This document shows positions 11,408 through 22,079 of a DNA stretch of 64,000 nucleotides, one piece after another; the stretch's first letter is position 1; each line of letters begins with the position of its first letter. The notes under the pieces are model-generated. The model was not told the origin of the DNA. It saw nothing but the letters and a program-made list of their open reading frames with translations, and searched no databases. The position numbers and the translations under genes were made by a program. Source of the stretch: Neoscytalidium dimidiatum (taxonomy: Eukaryota; Ascomycota; Dothideomycetes; Botryosphaeriales; Botryosphaeriaceae); the NCBI GenBank assembly GCA_037367355.1, contig CM074700.1, positions 3,162,001 to 3,226,000 of the forward strand. The letters run 5' to 3'.

Positions 11408-13073
11408 GCTGAGAAACGCGATAAGCTCACCCGCAGGAAACGGATGATTTTAAGATGAGCCAGGGTAGCTTGAGGCTGAGGGGCAGCAAGCCGGATGCCA
11501 TTTCGCAGCCGTTCTTCCCCGAGGCGAGTGGCGCGAAGAGAGGGGTTGATTCGTGGGAGAAAAGTTGGGGAAGGAAGCCGGTCACGACTTTCGACTGCGG
11601 CCGATGCGGGGGAAGCTGTTAGCTGTGATCTCGTTCTTCCCTGCTTTGCTTTCTCAACACCAGTCCCTCAGCATTGGATTTTATCCCTACCGCCTCTTCT
11701 CTCATTCGACAGCATGCTGGAGTGAGTGAGAAACACCGTTCGAATGGCCATGCTGCGATTCCTATGCAAGTTCCATGCAATTCTACTCCATTTTTTTTAG
11801 TTCTGACCAATGTCTCGCTTGATGATTTACGGGGCGCATTTGTATGAGGACGATAGAACTTCGGATGAATCTGTCAATGCGCTGGGAGCGTAAACGTTTA
11901 GCCGTCACCATACGCTACAGCCCCGTTTACCATAGAACATTCGACAGGCTCTGCAATAATCCGGTTGCATCTTTTGTGACGCTTTTATCTGGTTGCATGG
12001 ACGACTCCTTGCCAAGCTCATCGGCATCTTATACCCGAGCTTTCGATGAGCAACTCGACAATCAAGCGTGCATGACCCGCCAAACAGTTACAACCGCGAG
12101 GTCCCATGTGGCACAGCAAATTGTGTGCACTGGCGGAAGGTCCGGCACGTCAATCACCGCTACACATCGATCGAAAGACGTGTCAAACAGCTGTTCTTCA
12201 GAGTATATCATATGTCGCGTCCTCTTGGAAACCAGTCACTTGACAAGCTTTCAATCCAATGTGATAGTGATTGTGCATCTACTTCAGCGAAGCACATAGG
12301 ATCAACCTCAGTAACATTTATGTCATCCATCAACGATCAAGGCTCTATGGAGGTACATTTCCCGCAAGACCAAAGTCCGATGTTTGAGATTGTGCGGTGG
12401 TACGCTCGGTCGATGCGGAATATATCCGCCAGGAACACTGGGAGCATGATTATCCGCAAGGTATCGTGCTGGTCGTGGAGTTCGCAATTACAAACAGTTA
12501 CGAATCCACCGTCAGAGGCGGGGACGGTGAGAAAGGGTTGGTTGTGTAACAGCATGGTCTCAGTGATAAGATGCGTTACTCCACTTGCCTAAATAGGATC
12601 CTGGTGATAGCAAAATGCTTTATCAAGTAAGCGGAGTCAGGGCGCGCGGTGGGTGGGCTATGCGCGGGCGCGCTAGCTATTACTCATCGCCGCAAACGAG
12701 GTGCATGAAAAGCGACTTCAGTCCGGCCGTGTTCAGGAGTTATTGTCTCGTCTGGAGTTTTGAATGTTACGTCTGTGCGACGATACCGATTACGAATTAT
12801 TGGGTGATGATATAGCTCAGCTGAGCAGCCCAAAAAGGATCCCTCGATACCCCACATCCACGCTTCCCCGCCGCGGCCGTGCAACGCACCACCACCAGAA
12901 TTCATCCAAGTCCGACCAGCAACTGCCGACCAATGCGGCCGTGGCCCTGAACCCTATTAAATAAATAACAATGCACGAGCCTGTACGCTTTCGTGTGTAC
13001 CGCCGCAGACTGCAGCAATTCCCCCATCATCATCTTCCCAAATAGCACCTAGCCGTCAGGTCACCTAGTCAGA
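11408..13073. other. Divergent intergenic region between dehydrogenase and dioxygenase
   Basis: 1.67 kb lies between two divergent starts and must hold both promoters. A minus-strand frame at 12337-12555 begins with ATG and lacks a recognisable motif. A plus-strand frame at 11844-12299 is likewise unrecognised. No TE signature or RNA gene was seen. Confidence 0.45.
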
Positions 13074-14614
13074 ATGCCGGCTCAACTCAGCGATCCCAAG
13101 GAGTACCAGAAGATCTTCCATTGGGCAGAGACCCAGAAGAACGGAGAGATCCCGTCTTTCGGCGTCAGAAAGAATGACCCGTACGAATATCAGCCTGGAT
13201 TCGGCAACTCCTTCGAGTCCGAAGCCGTTCCTGGCACCATCCCGCGGGGGCAGAACAGTCCCCGACACGTGCGCTATGGCTTGTATGCAGAGCAGATGAC
13301 AGGGACCGCCTTTGTGGCCCCCAGACACACCAACAAGAAGGCCTGGCTGTATCGTGCTCGCCCCGCCGTGGCGCACCAGGGTTTCGTGAGTGGCATGCCA
13401 GCGTTGCACACGGTGGCATGAGGACTAACGGGCGCCAGACCGACTTGCCGGATAACAAAGACATGGAGACGAACTTCCTGACCATCAACCCCCGCGTCCA
13501 CATCTCACCCACCCAGTTGGCATGGTTGCCGTTCGACATTCCCGAGGGCGAGCCCACAGACTTCGTGACGGGGCTCAAGACTGTCGCTGGCAGCGGCGAC
13601 CCTACCCTTCGCGAGGGGCTGGCCACCCACGTCTACCTTGCCAATAAGAGCATGGAGAAGAAGGCCTTCGTCAACAGCGACGGCGAGTTCCTCATCGTGC
13701 CGCAGCAGGGGAACCTGGACATCCAGACCGAGTTCGGCCACCTGTACGTCCAGCCGGGCGAGATCTGCGTGGTCCAGCGGGGCCAGCGCTTCAAGGTGAA
13801 GATCGAGGGCCCCTCGCGCGGCTACATCCTGGAGATCTGGGGCTCGCAATGGGAGCTGCCGGGGCTGGGCCCGCTGGGGGCGAACGGGCTGGCCAACGCG
13901 CGGGACTTCCTGCACCCGACGGCGGCCTACGAGGTGACGCAGAACGACCCGTGGGAGATCGTGTACAAGCTGGGGGGCAAGTTCTTCCGCAGCACGCAGA
14001 AGCACTGCCCGTTCGACGTGGTGGCGTGGCACGGCAACTACGTGCCGTACAAGTACGACCTGACCAAGTTCGTCAACGTCGGCTCCATCTCCGTCGACCA
14101 CATCGACCCGTCCATCTTCTGCGTGCTGACGGCCCCGTCGCGCGACCCGCACGCGCCGCTCGCCGACTTCCTCATCTTCTCGCCGCGCTGGGACGTCGCC
14201 AGCCACACGTACCGGCCCCCCTACTACCACCGCAACGTGGCCAGCGAGCTCATGGGCCTCATCTACGGCGAGTACGGCGGCCGGTCCGACGAGTTCCAGC
14301 CCGGCAGCATCTCGTTCGAGTGCGGCATGGTGCCGCACGGCGTCGCGTACGAGCAGTTCAAGGCGGCGTCGGAGAACGAGCAGCCGCAGGTGCAGATCTC
14401 GCTGGCCAGCATCGCCTTCATGTTCGAGAGCAGCCGGCCCTTCACCATCACCGACTACGCCTGGACCAGCAAGAAGAGGCACGAGCACGAGCCCAAGATG
14501 TGGGACAACCTGGTCGACAACTTCTCCAGCCACAAGGCCGAGGTCGACGAGATACTGGCCAAGGCCGCGAAGGGCTTGAAGATCGGGAATGGCGTCGGCA
14601 ACGGGGCACATTGA
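13074..14614 (+). CDS. hmgA: Homogentisate 1,2-dioxygenase
   Basis: Exons 13074-13385 and 13439-14614 join in phase 0 across a 53-base intron and encode 495 residues, longer than the roughly 445-450 usual for the family because of an N-terminal extension. The enzyme cleaves homogentisate, made from Phe and Tyr, to maleylacetoacetate using Fe(II). The metal ligands are visible: His in PPYYHRN (about residue 368), Glu in SELMG (about 374) and His in MVPHG (about 404). Their spacing of 6 and 36 equals that known for the human enzyme. Other family blocks are also present ([30 protein letters not shown]). It is probably cytosolic. The usual partners, maleylacetoacetate isomerase and fumarylacetoacetase, are not in this window, so this could be a second, specialised copy. 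Confidence 0.96.
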
Positions 14615-14878
14615 GTGCTTGGAGAGAGGTAGCTGGCGTGAGTCGGGAACGGGCTGTTTTGAGAGGCCAGATTGTCCGCGGTTGACGAATTGGAATGACG
14701 GAACGAAACCGGTCGTGAGGCGGGCTGCAATTTTGACTTTTGAGCGTAGGGTGTAGGGCTGTCGCGCTTTTCCCGTTTGTTGTAGCTGCTGCTGCGTAGA
14801 AAATTGACTGGGTTCACAATCCTTTTAATGCACGTCTCAGTGCCGTGAAGTGCCGATCCCTGCATGCGGGCAGCAAGT

Positions 14879-14910
<32 letters not shown>

Positions 14911-16162
14911 GCTCGTAATCGCGATTTGCATCCCGCTCGACGAAACGGTCCGTCCCTTGTCCCCACAGCTTTCCGTATTCCTAAAGAGGAAAGTTCCGTA
15001 CAACGTCTACGGAAGGATACATTCACCTCGTCATCACCCTGTTCCTAACCGTTTTTACAAAAGCCTCTCCTTTTTCTTTACGCCCGCTCGAATCTTGGTT
15101 TTTTTTTTTTTTTCACTCCCCCTTCTCCACCGCCATCCCCTCCGCCCTCACCTCGTTCAACACCTTCTCCGCAGCCCGAAAGCCCTACAAACCTCAAGAA
15201 AGAAAGAAAGAAAGAAAAAAAAGCCAGCCTCCCCACCCATCCGTCTACACAGAGGAAAAGACTCACCTCCAATCCCCGCCGGCATCCCGCAATATGGGAT
15301 GGACATGGTGATGGGTCTGCGGCTGGTGGGTGGGTGTTAGTGGAGGGTGGGAAATGGGTTGATGGATTGGGAGGACATTAGGAAGGAGATTCGCTGAGGA
15401 TACAGGGAAAATAGAGAGGTCGTCGTGAGAGGATGGAGTTTGATGATGGTCTTGGTGTGTGGAGATGGTGTTGCGGAGTGGCTCGTGTGTGTTTTGGAGG
15501 ACTTGCCTGAAATGGGTAGTCGGATGCGGGCGAGGCTCGGGCGGATAGGTGGGCGTCTCCAATGATAGGGTAGTAGTCTGTGGCCGTGTATAGACACTGT
15601 AGATGGAGGCCCTTCGAGATTGCCAATGGCAGACGTCAAGGATTGGGAGCCTCAAGCGTCACATTCACGTGCTCCGTCCTCTGAAGGAATGAGGGAGCTT
15701 GGGCCATGAGGGGTAAAAAGGTAGGGTGGGAGAGAGCCAAGTGCGGGGCAACGCCGTAGCTTCTCTCCCCGCACCAGCCCCACGCCCGCCGCCGCGCCAC
15801 TTCGTCAACACCGCGTGGGGCAGCGTGGAGATCGTAAGCCAGTCTTCCCCTTTTTTTCCGTTGCATTGCTCAGATCTTGTGTCAGCTGACTGCGGCGTCG
15901 GATTTACGGCCCTCAAATAACCGTGCTTCTCCCGCCCCAGAGGGAACTTCCTCCCGCACGGCAGATGATGCATGAGCCGCGGAGGGAGAAGATTCCATTG
16001 TGGCTGAGACGCCCTTCTCGAAGCAGGCATTTGGAGAGGGGCATGGAGGGGTTGCCTTTCCCCTCTTCTTATCTCCTTTTCTCGCTGGGACGGCGATGAA
16101 CGGAGGCAGGTGTACATACATGCAGACCTGTACATATTACACTACTGAGCTAATTCACGACA
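14615..16162. other. Intergenic, microsatellites, possible unresolved minus-strand gene
   Basis: 1.55 kb lies between the dioxygenase and the SDR. It holds a (CAG)n tract, a run of about 17 T at 15101 and a GAAA repeat near 15200. On the minus strand an ATG at 15306 opens a short frame that runs into a perfect GTGAGT donor at about 15259, but I could not find a continuing exon in phase, so no gene is called. Confidence 0.45.
14881..14909 (+). repeat. (CAG)n trinucleotide microsatellite
   Basis: About nine uninterrupted CAG units lie in the 3' flank of the homogentisate dioxygenase gene, outside any called coding sequence. Confidence 0.9.
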
Positions 16163-17274
16163 ATGACGACGTACGACCTTCAAGACTCTGAATTCCAGGC
16201 GCTGAAAGGCAAGACCCTCATAATTACCGGCGGCGCATCTGGCATCGGGCGCGCGGCAGTCAAGATCGCAAATAGTGAGTTTGAGTGCCCCAACACTATA
16301 ACAACAGGTGTTCTAACAAAAGCTCAATACTATAGAATATGGTGCCAACGTTGCCATTGCAGACTGGAACGAAGTCGAGGGCGAGTCGTTGAAGGCAGAA
16401 CTCAACGAGTATGCTCCTATGCGCCCTCCTTAAACACACACCCCTAACAGGAACACCACAGTCCAGACCACGTCATCTTCCACAAAACTGACGTCTCCGA
16501 CTGGGACAATGTCCTCTCGCTTTTCGACGCCACCATCGCCAAGTTCCACAATCTTCATGCCGTCCTCTCCAACGCCGGAGTCAACACAGAAGACTTCGCA
16601 GCGACTATCGATAAGACCGATCCCACCACAAATAAGCTGCTCCCTCCAAACCTTAAGACTATGGATGTCAACTTGACAGGCCAAATCTATATGGCCAAAG
16701 CCGCGCTCCACTACTTTGGGAAGTTCAAGGGCGACGGCGTCAAAAGACAAATCAGCATGACAGGCTCGGCCGCAAGCTTCATCGACTGCCCGCCCCTGCA
16801 CTTGTATTGCGCGAGCAAGATGGGCGTGCTGGGTCTGCTGAGGGGTATCCGGACGCAGGTCGAGGCGAGGGGCGTTACGATCAACATGGTGGCGCCGTGG
16901 ATGACGGGTATGTGAGCGCGCGAACATGACCTCTCCCCCGCTATTGACATTCAAGCCCGGAAGCTATCCCTCCCCCCAATTGCGAAAGACATGTGACTAA
17001 CGATCCCCGAACAGAAACGCCGATGCTCCTCCCGGAGTTCTACAACATCTGGGGCGAGCTGCCGAGGAACAAGCCGGAGGGTCCCGCGCGGGCGCTGCTG
17101 CTGCCGGTCGTGAGGCCCGACGTCAACGGCAAGTCTTTCTACATCGCGGGAAATCAGATCGTCGAGGTCGAGGATAAGACGCACGAGGCCCAGCCCATCT
17201 GGCTGGGCGCGGAGCTGAGCAAGCACGTGGATGAAGGGCAGAGGCGTCTGATCCCGCTGGCACCTCCTCTGTGA
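16163..17274 (+). CDS. Short-chain dehydrogenase/reductase
   Basis: Four exons (16163-16274, 16336-16408, 16462-16907, 17015-17274) close in frame and encode 296 residues. The classical SDR signature is visible: cofactor loop TGGASGIG (residues about 23-30), SNAG in the central fold, and the catalytic Ser and YxxxK as SMTGSAA...YCASK. The acidic residue in NVAIADWN after the second strand suggests NAD rather than NADP as cofactor, by family rule. The form resembles fungal SDRs annotated as 15-hydroxyprostaglandin-dehydrogenase-like; the substrate is unknown. For exon 3 the second of two adjacent AG acceptors was chosen because only it keeps the frame. The gene lies in the catabolic island, so an alcohol or keto intermediate is a plausible substrate by inference. 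Confidence 0.9.
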
Positions 17275-17649
17275 GATATGAAAAAAATGGCGATTGTGGC
17301 ATATCAGTATCATTTTGTTGTTGGTTGCGACAGATTCGGTGTTTCTGCAGCCATTGCTGCAGGCAGCGTGAATGCTTACCGGTTCCCTCAGTGTATGTTT
17401 CACATCGTCAGCATCGGGTAAGCTTGCTATTTTTGAGATGGACCTTGTTCATTCCGAAGGGCAGCCGTGACTTCCAACAAATTTCAGTCCCCAGCCTCGC
17501 ATCTCGGTTCCCACAAATTGATGTGGCTGGTCAGGGAAAATTGGCATTCCTAGCAGTTGTGTATTCGCCGTTACTGCGGGTGGCTGCTGCCGGCAGGATT
17601 GCAAAGACTTGAGACGCGTTCAATCCAAAAAATATCACTGCGCCTCCGT
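17275..17649. other. Intergenic after the SDR
   Basis: About 375 bases that should contain the SDR 3' UTR. I see nothing else in it. Confidence 0.4.
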
Positions 17650-19050
17650 GAGTTGCTGGTGATATGAAATATAGGAATCTGCAGCGTCAGATAGAAAGCT
17701 TTCGTCGTATACTTTCTGGATTCAACCTCCCGTCCCGACACGCGCTTACTCGCTACGTTTCGGGCTATTTCAACGGCTTTCACTAACATCTTCCATTCTT
17801 ACATTTACCGACATTTTGCTGGGACGACTGTGCACCGGAATTTGCCCTGCTTATTGCCGCTGCTGGCGCTCAATACCGGTTCGAGAAGAAGAATGAAATG
17901 CTCCTTCTCGACGCTGCAAGAGCTGTTGCTTTCGAACAGCGACGGCGCTGCATGAGAAAATTTGTAGATTCATGCACTGGCCATGATGGATTCACATTGC
18001 CAATTCATCATGTGAGAGGCGATGGTCCTATGCGCGACTTCAGGGATTTGAAATACAGCCTCAAGTCCAGATATAAACAGATGCAGACTCTACGCGCTTT
18101 ACTGCTCATTACTCCATTCGCCGCTTGGAAAGACAGTCCAGAGATGGGACGGGAAGCAACCGAGCTACAAAGCAGCATATACCAAAGTCTCATCAAGCTG
18201 GGGCTAAAGGAAGAGCACAGAACAACAGACAATTCCAGTGACAGTTGGCAAGACTGGACTCGCAATGAGATGGACAGGCGAATAAACCTGGTTGCATTTT
18301 GCCTGTTCACAATTCACAGTATTACACATAACTTGCCGCCGGTAGTTTCAGCCGATGAGGTCGATCTTCGTCTCCCTTGCTCATCTTCGAGGTCGAATGC
18401 CAAGACTACTGCTGAATGGACAGCTAGGTGCTCAGCTACGCCCGGTCCGGAGCCCTTCTTCCAGGAAACATTTTCTTCCTTATTCCAGAACCGAAGCGCA
18501 TAACATAGGTTTTCAAGCTATTTCACTTCGCCTCTTGGAAACTTTTCTTTGATCCTCGCCTTGATCCAAAGAATCTTCTGTACTCATCAACTTTCGTCCC
18601 TTGCTCCGGCAGAAACGCTCGGTCTAAAAGTATAGCTTTGTTTAGTATTACCATATGGCACGCGAGAGACTCAATGATCCGCCGACTCTTGTACTGACTT
18701 AGACAACACGCAGATGCTCCATCGGTGGAAGCATGGGTGGCAAGAATCTCCAGAATCAAGTCTTGATCCGAATGTTCCAAACCGCCCCATCCCGTTCACT
18801 TCAACGTGTTTCCTTACGATAGCCTACCAACGTTTGGAGAAGTCCCGCTAGTAGAGCGGGATGAGATGGCCATTCCAGCGCTACTCCATGCAGCGCACTC
18901 GCGAAGATTCCCTATAAAGGTTGGCATAGAATTCGTCGCATAGAGTTAACATCTTTTCTGGGGAGTCCATCACGCGATATGTGGATTTGAGAGCACTATC
19001 TTCCTTAGTCATTGGTTGTGCCAGATTGGGAAAACGAAAATTCAGGAGAG
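17650..19050 (+). pseudogene. Decayed fungal-specific transcription factor
   Basis: The region reads as the regulatory (fungal_trans) domain of a zinc-finger transcription factor, but in three frames. From about 17700 to 18503 one frame carries SGYFNGFH, a TAA at 17784-17786, then HLPFLHLPTF, ALLIAAAGAQYRFEKK and LPPVVSADEVDLRLPC, blocks typical of this domain. The match then moves to other frames: ILALIQRIF and APAETLGL near 18555-18620, PFTSTCFLTIAYQRL near 18790, ALLHAAH and VGIEFVA near 18880-18940, and FWGVHHAICGFESTIFLSHW near 18956-19015. The TAA falls where Gln is plausible (CAA to TAA), a CpA transition. No DNA-binding finger is found upstream, so the 5' part is also lost or unrecognisable. 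Confidence 0.8.
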
Positions 19051-19743
19051 CGGTACGACGGTAGGTAAATACACATTGTCACTCTTGTTGTCTGCAAAGA
19101 CTCATGTATGAATGAACAGACTTAGAACAAACGATCATTGAATAGCGTCTTTTGTCACTATATTTGAACTCACAATCAATCCACACCCAGCCCTTTTACG
19201 GTATTACGGAATACGGAGGTTTTCATTTGGGAGGCTGTCTCGGCTGCGTGTGAGCGGTGCCACGATGATCTTGTTCTTCAACGTTAGGTCGCCGAGCTTG
19301 ACGCGCCGAAGCAACTTGGCAAAGGGGTGATCGTCGACAATCATAGTCGTGAATCGAACTTGAACAGTGCCTTGCTATGCTGGTGTTATGATGGCTTTCA
19401 TGAGCAATTATCGAATTCAAATGCCGTGTATTGTCGGCGCGCGACTCGTTCTGGTTTGAATCTCCAACCAGCGCCGACTGAAGAGGCCCCCGCGTCTCCA
19501 AATTCTCGGGCGGACGATCGATCGCGCTCAGACACGCTTCTCCACAACGTGCGTTCTCAACCTTTGGATTGGTAATCTTGAGCGCTCAAAAATAAAACTC
19601 CAAATTGGGCTTCTCCAAGTCCTCATTTGCTCAACTGCTTCAACGAAAAACTGGAAAGTGCATGGATAATAGAAGATTAAAGCCTTGCAGACGGCTCATT
19701 ACATAGTGATCAAGAATATTATTCTAGCCCACCTTCAGAAAGA
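19051..19743. other. Intergenic between pseudogene and orphan gene
   Basis: About 700 bases with two short frames at 19223-19575 on opposite strands. Neither has a motif or an intron structure. No repeat is recognised. Confidence 0.4.
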
Positions 19744-20539
19744 ATGCAAAGCTCGAGCGTCATCTACCAATCCCTCAAGTATTTCTCAGCCCTACCATCC
19801 TTGAGGACTCTCTGTGATGTCGGCAAGACCAGCTTCAAGCTCGAGGGTGTTCCCGCGCTCAACTTTGCAAATATTCTCGTAAAGGCTAGCGGAAAATCTA
19901 CAGAGGTCTGTTTTTCTGGTTCAACAAGCCATCCACATTTAACGTCGCTGACGGTTTGTGGTTGCTCTTTAGCATTTGGAATTTCAAAAATCCGACTTAC
20001 TTGCTGCAAAGTCAGAGCCGCTGATCACCGCCGCTGACGTATTGCGCTCGTTGCACGAAGTCGCCTCAGCGGTATTTAACAATCTTAGTCACCTCCTCGA
20101 ACTGTCATGGGAGAAGTGTTTGGCCGACATCCATCAGATCTCGGCTGAAGGATCCGACGAGATCTGCTTCACAAAAGGCTCATCCGTGCCGCACGCTTGG
20201 TCTACCATCGTAAGCACGCATCCTAATCAGTAACGGTCGGGTAAAGGCTAAAAATTGATTCTGCAGACACTCGTCGTCGATGTTTCGGAGCCTTCGTCGT
20301 GTCACTTTGTTCTTAGAGAAGCCCTGCGGGTATTCTCAGGAGACCGCATATCCGATCTGAGCTCCACGAACATTGAATTGCCTCTGGCAACTGGGCCGCG
20401 CCTTGAAGGGCTGCTAGCTTATTACATCAGGCCCCACGAATCCGTTTTCTATCACCGATCACCGGGGGCTTCAGTGGCGCCGTTGAGCAGAGAAGAGTAT
20501 CAGAATCGTGACAGGGTTCGTTCGAGATTCTCGCTTTGA
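19744..20539 (+). CDS. Hypothetical three-exon protein
   Basis: Exons 19744-19905, 19973-20209 and 20267-20539 join in phase 0 twice to give 223 residues. Both acceptors are good (CTCTTTAG, TTCTGCAG) and the introns are 67 and 57 bases. The first donor is GTCTGT, which is weak; the second is GTAAGC. I recognise no family. The middle exon is leucine-rich and helical in appearance (VLRSLHEVASAVFNNLSHLLEL). The last exon ends in a basic tail. There is no signal peptide or membrane segment. It may be a lineage-specific gene or a fragment of a larger ancestral one, given the decayed neighbour upstream. Confidence 0.5.
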
Positions 20540-20658
20540 AATATCATCTAAAATAGATAAGAATGAAGAAGTAGTGGAACTTTTTAATGGCTTTCATAGC
20601 CTCGATTTTACTACTTACTACCATACTGAATTCTACTTAACCAGAAATATCGGCTCTT

Positions 20659-21705
20659 TCAGCTGCTATTGGCCTTATTGAGTTTTATCCAGAAGTCGCT
20701 GATAAACCCCGCGACCTCCGGCACCCTTTCCCTGACCACACCGTGCCCAACCTGCGGAACGACGGCGACATCCCTGAAGCCCAGCTCCTTGAGCTCCGAC
20801 TCGCTGCTCAAGTCATCCAACTCGCCCAAGACCACGAGCGACGGGATGCCGGTGCGCACGGCCTTGACGAACTCGGCATCGCCATCCACGACGCCGCCGT
20901 CCCGGAAGATGGCCACGACGGAAGCAGCGTGGCCGGGGTGCTCGCGCATCTGCCACTCGCGCAGCGCCTCGGCGACGACCTCGCCGCGCCCGACCCTCTC
21001 CCTCCAGTCGGCCGGCACGACCAACGCGCCGCCCTCCAGGAACCGCAGCACCCACGCCCTCGCCGCGGCCTCGTCGTCGCCGTCGCCGTCGCCGCCGCCG
21101 CCGTGCAGATGGCGCCGCTCCTCGGCGGAGAAGCCCGACGAGCGGATCAGGCCGGCGGGCGCGACGAGGGCGTAGCTGCGCACGCGCGACGGCCGCGACG
21201 CCGCGTAGCCGACGGCCAGCGCGGCGCCGAAGGAGAAGCCGACCAGGTGCGCGGCCGGCCAGCCCAGCGCGTCCAGCGCGGCGTCCAGCAGGCGGTGGAA
21301 CAGCGCCGCCGCGTGCGGGACGACGGGCGTGTCGCTCAGCCCGTGGCCCCACAGGTCGAGCAGCGCGAGGTGCGCGCGCGGGAACGAGGCGCGCAGGGCG
21401 CGCGCGAGCGGGAGCAGGCCCAGCGCGGGCGTCTGCACGCCGTGGATGAAGAGCACGCGGTCGGGCGTGGGTGGGCTGGTTTCGGAGGAGGGGGTGGAGG
21501 TGGTGGTGGTGGAGGGGGTGGACGAAGGCGGGAGCTCGTAGTATGCGGCTTTGCCGTCCGCCGTGGTCAGGTACTTGGCGGGCGGGAGGAGCGTGCCGAA
21601 GGTTGAGGTGAAGGCTTCCTCGGTTGGGCCTGAGATTGGTGCTTTTGACGGGCCGGGCGCTGCTCCCGGCCGCGGCAGGACGAATTCGCTCGAGCTGTGT
21701 GACAT
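20659..21705 (-). CDS. Alpha/beta hydrolase
   Basis: A single-exon gene of 348 residues. The start at 21705 is the first ATG; the frame runs 27 codons further up without another ATG. The alpha/beta-hydrolase hallmarks are visible: oxyanion region LFIHGVQTPALG, LLDLWGHGLSD after strand 4, nucleophile elbow GFSFGAA (Ser is the nucleophile), acid in VVLGELDDL and the catalytic His in VPQVGHGVV near the C-terminus. It has a Thr/Ser-rich low-complexity loop before the core and a Gly/Asp-rich lid insertion. The substrate cannot be told; such enzymes are usually esterases, C-C hydrolases or dienelactone-type enzymes. There is no signal peptide. It overlaps an antisense frame that I treat as a GC-rich shadow. 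Confidence 0.88.
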   Translation of the reverse strand: MSHSSSEFVLPRPGAAPGPSKAPISGPTEEAFTSTFGTLLPPAKYLTTADGKAAYYELPPSSTPSTTTTSTPSSETSPPTPDRVLFIHGVQTPALGLLPLARALRASFPRAHLALLDLWGHGLSDTPVVPHAAALFHRLLDAALDALGWPAAHLVGFSFGAALAVGYAASRPSRVRSYALVAPAGLIRSSGFSAEERRHLHGGGGDGDGDDEAAARAWVLRFLEGGALVVPADWRERVGRGEVVAEALREWQMREHPGHAASVVAIFRDGGVVDGDAEFVKAVRTGIPSLVVLGELDDLSSESELKELGFRDVAVVPQVGHGVVRERVPEVAGFISDFWIKLNKANSS

Positions 21706-22079
21706 TGTCGTGTAGAATATGGCCGTGGCGGAATGGGAATCCAACGAGTCGCGAGGGCTTTTATGGCGTCGAGGGATCAGATTCACGCGATAACGGGGCG
21801 CCTTTCACGCCAGGTTCGGACTCGTTCGGTTAATAGGGCGGCGCAAGTGACGAATTCATACAAGTGAACGGACAGTAGATTCTATGCGGAGACTGTGAGG
21901 ACCGGATGGTAGACAGGGAGTCGCCAGAGGAAAAACAGAGGATTCGATAAAGAGAGGAGATTACTCTTGGACCGGCCAGCTGGAAATTTTCCTTAGGCAC
22001 GGCCCTCCGGGCCTCTGCCGGCGGAACGCCGGTGTCGCTCTAGCCCGCGTCTATCAATCTATGATCTGGGCTCCCGCAT
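21706..22079. other. Promoter of the hydrolase and transition to AT-rich DNA
   Basis: GC-mixed flank between the hydrolase start and the AT-rich tract. It ends with two adjacent perfect hairpins at 22001-22032. Confidence 0.5.
22001..22032. repeat. Two tandem GC-rich inverted repeats
   Basis: GGCCC-TCC-GGGCC (22001-22013) and CCGGCG-GAA-CGCCGG (22018-22032) are perfect short palindromes, side by side, on the edge of a strongly AT-rich tract. They could be the terminal structure of a mobile element or a spared GC island; the role is unknown. Confidence 0.6.

Noticed and set aside
13505..14611. 368-codon antisense frame inside homogentisate dioxygenase
   Set aside because: A shadow of the strongly supported sense gene caused by GC-rich third positions.
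20743..21606. 287-codon plus-strand frame opposite the alpha/beta hydrolase
   Set aside because: Low-complexity antisense shadow; the minus-strand frame has all catalytic motifs.
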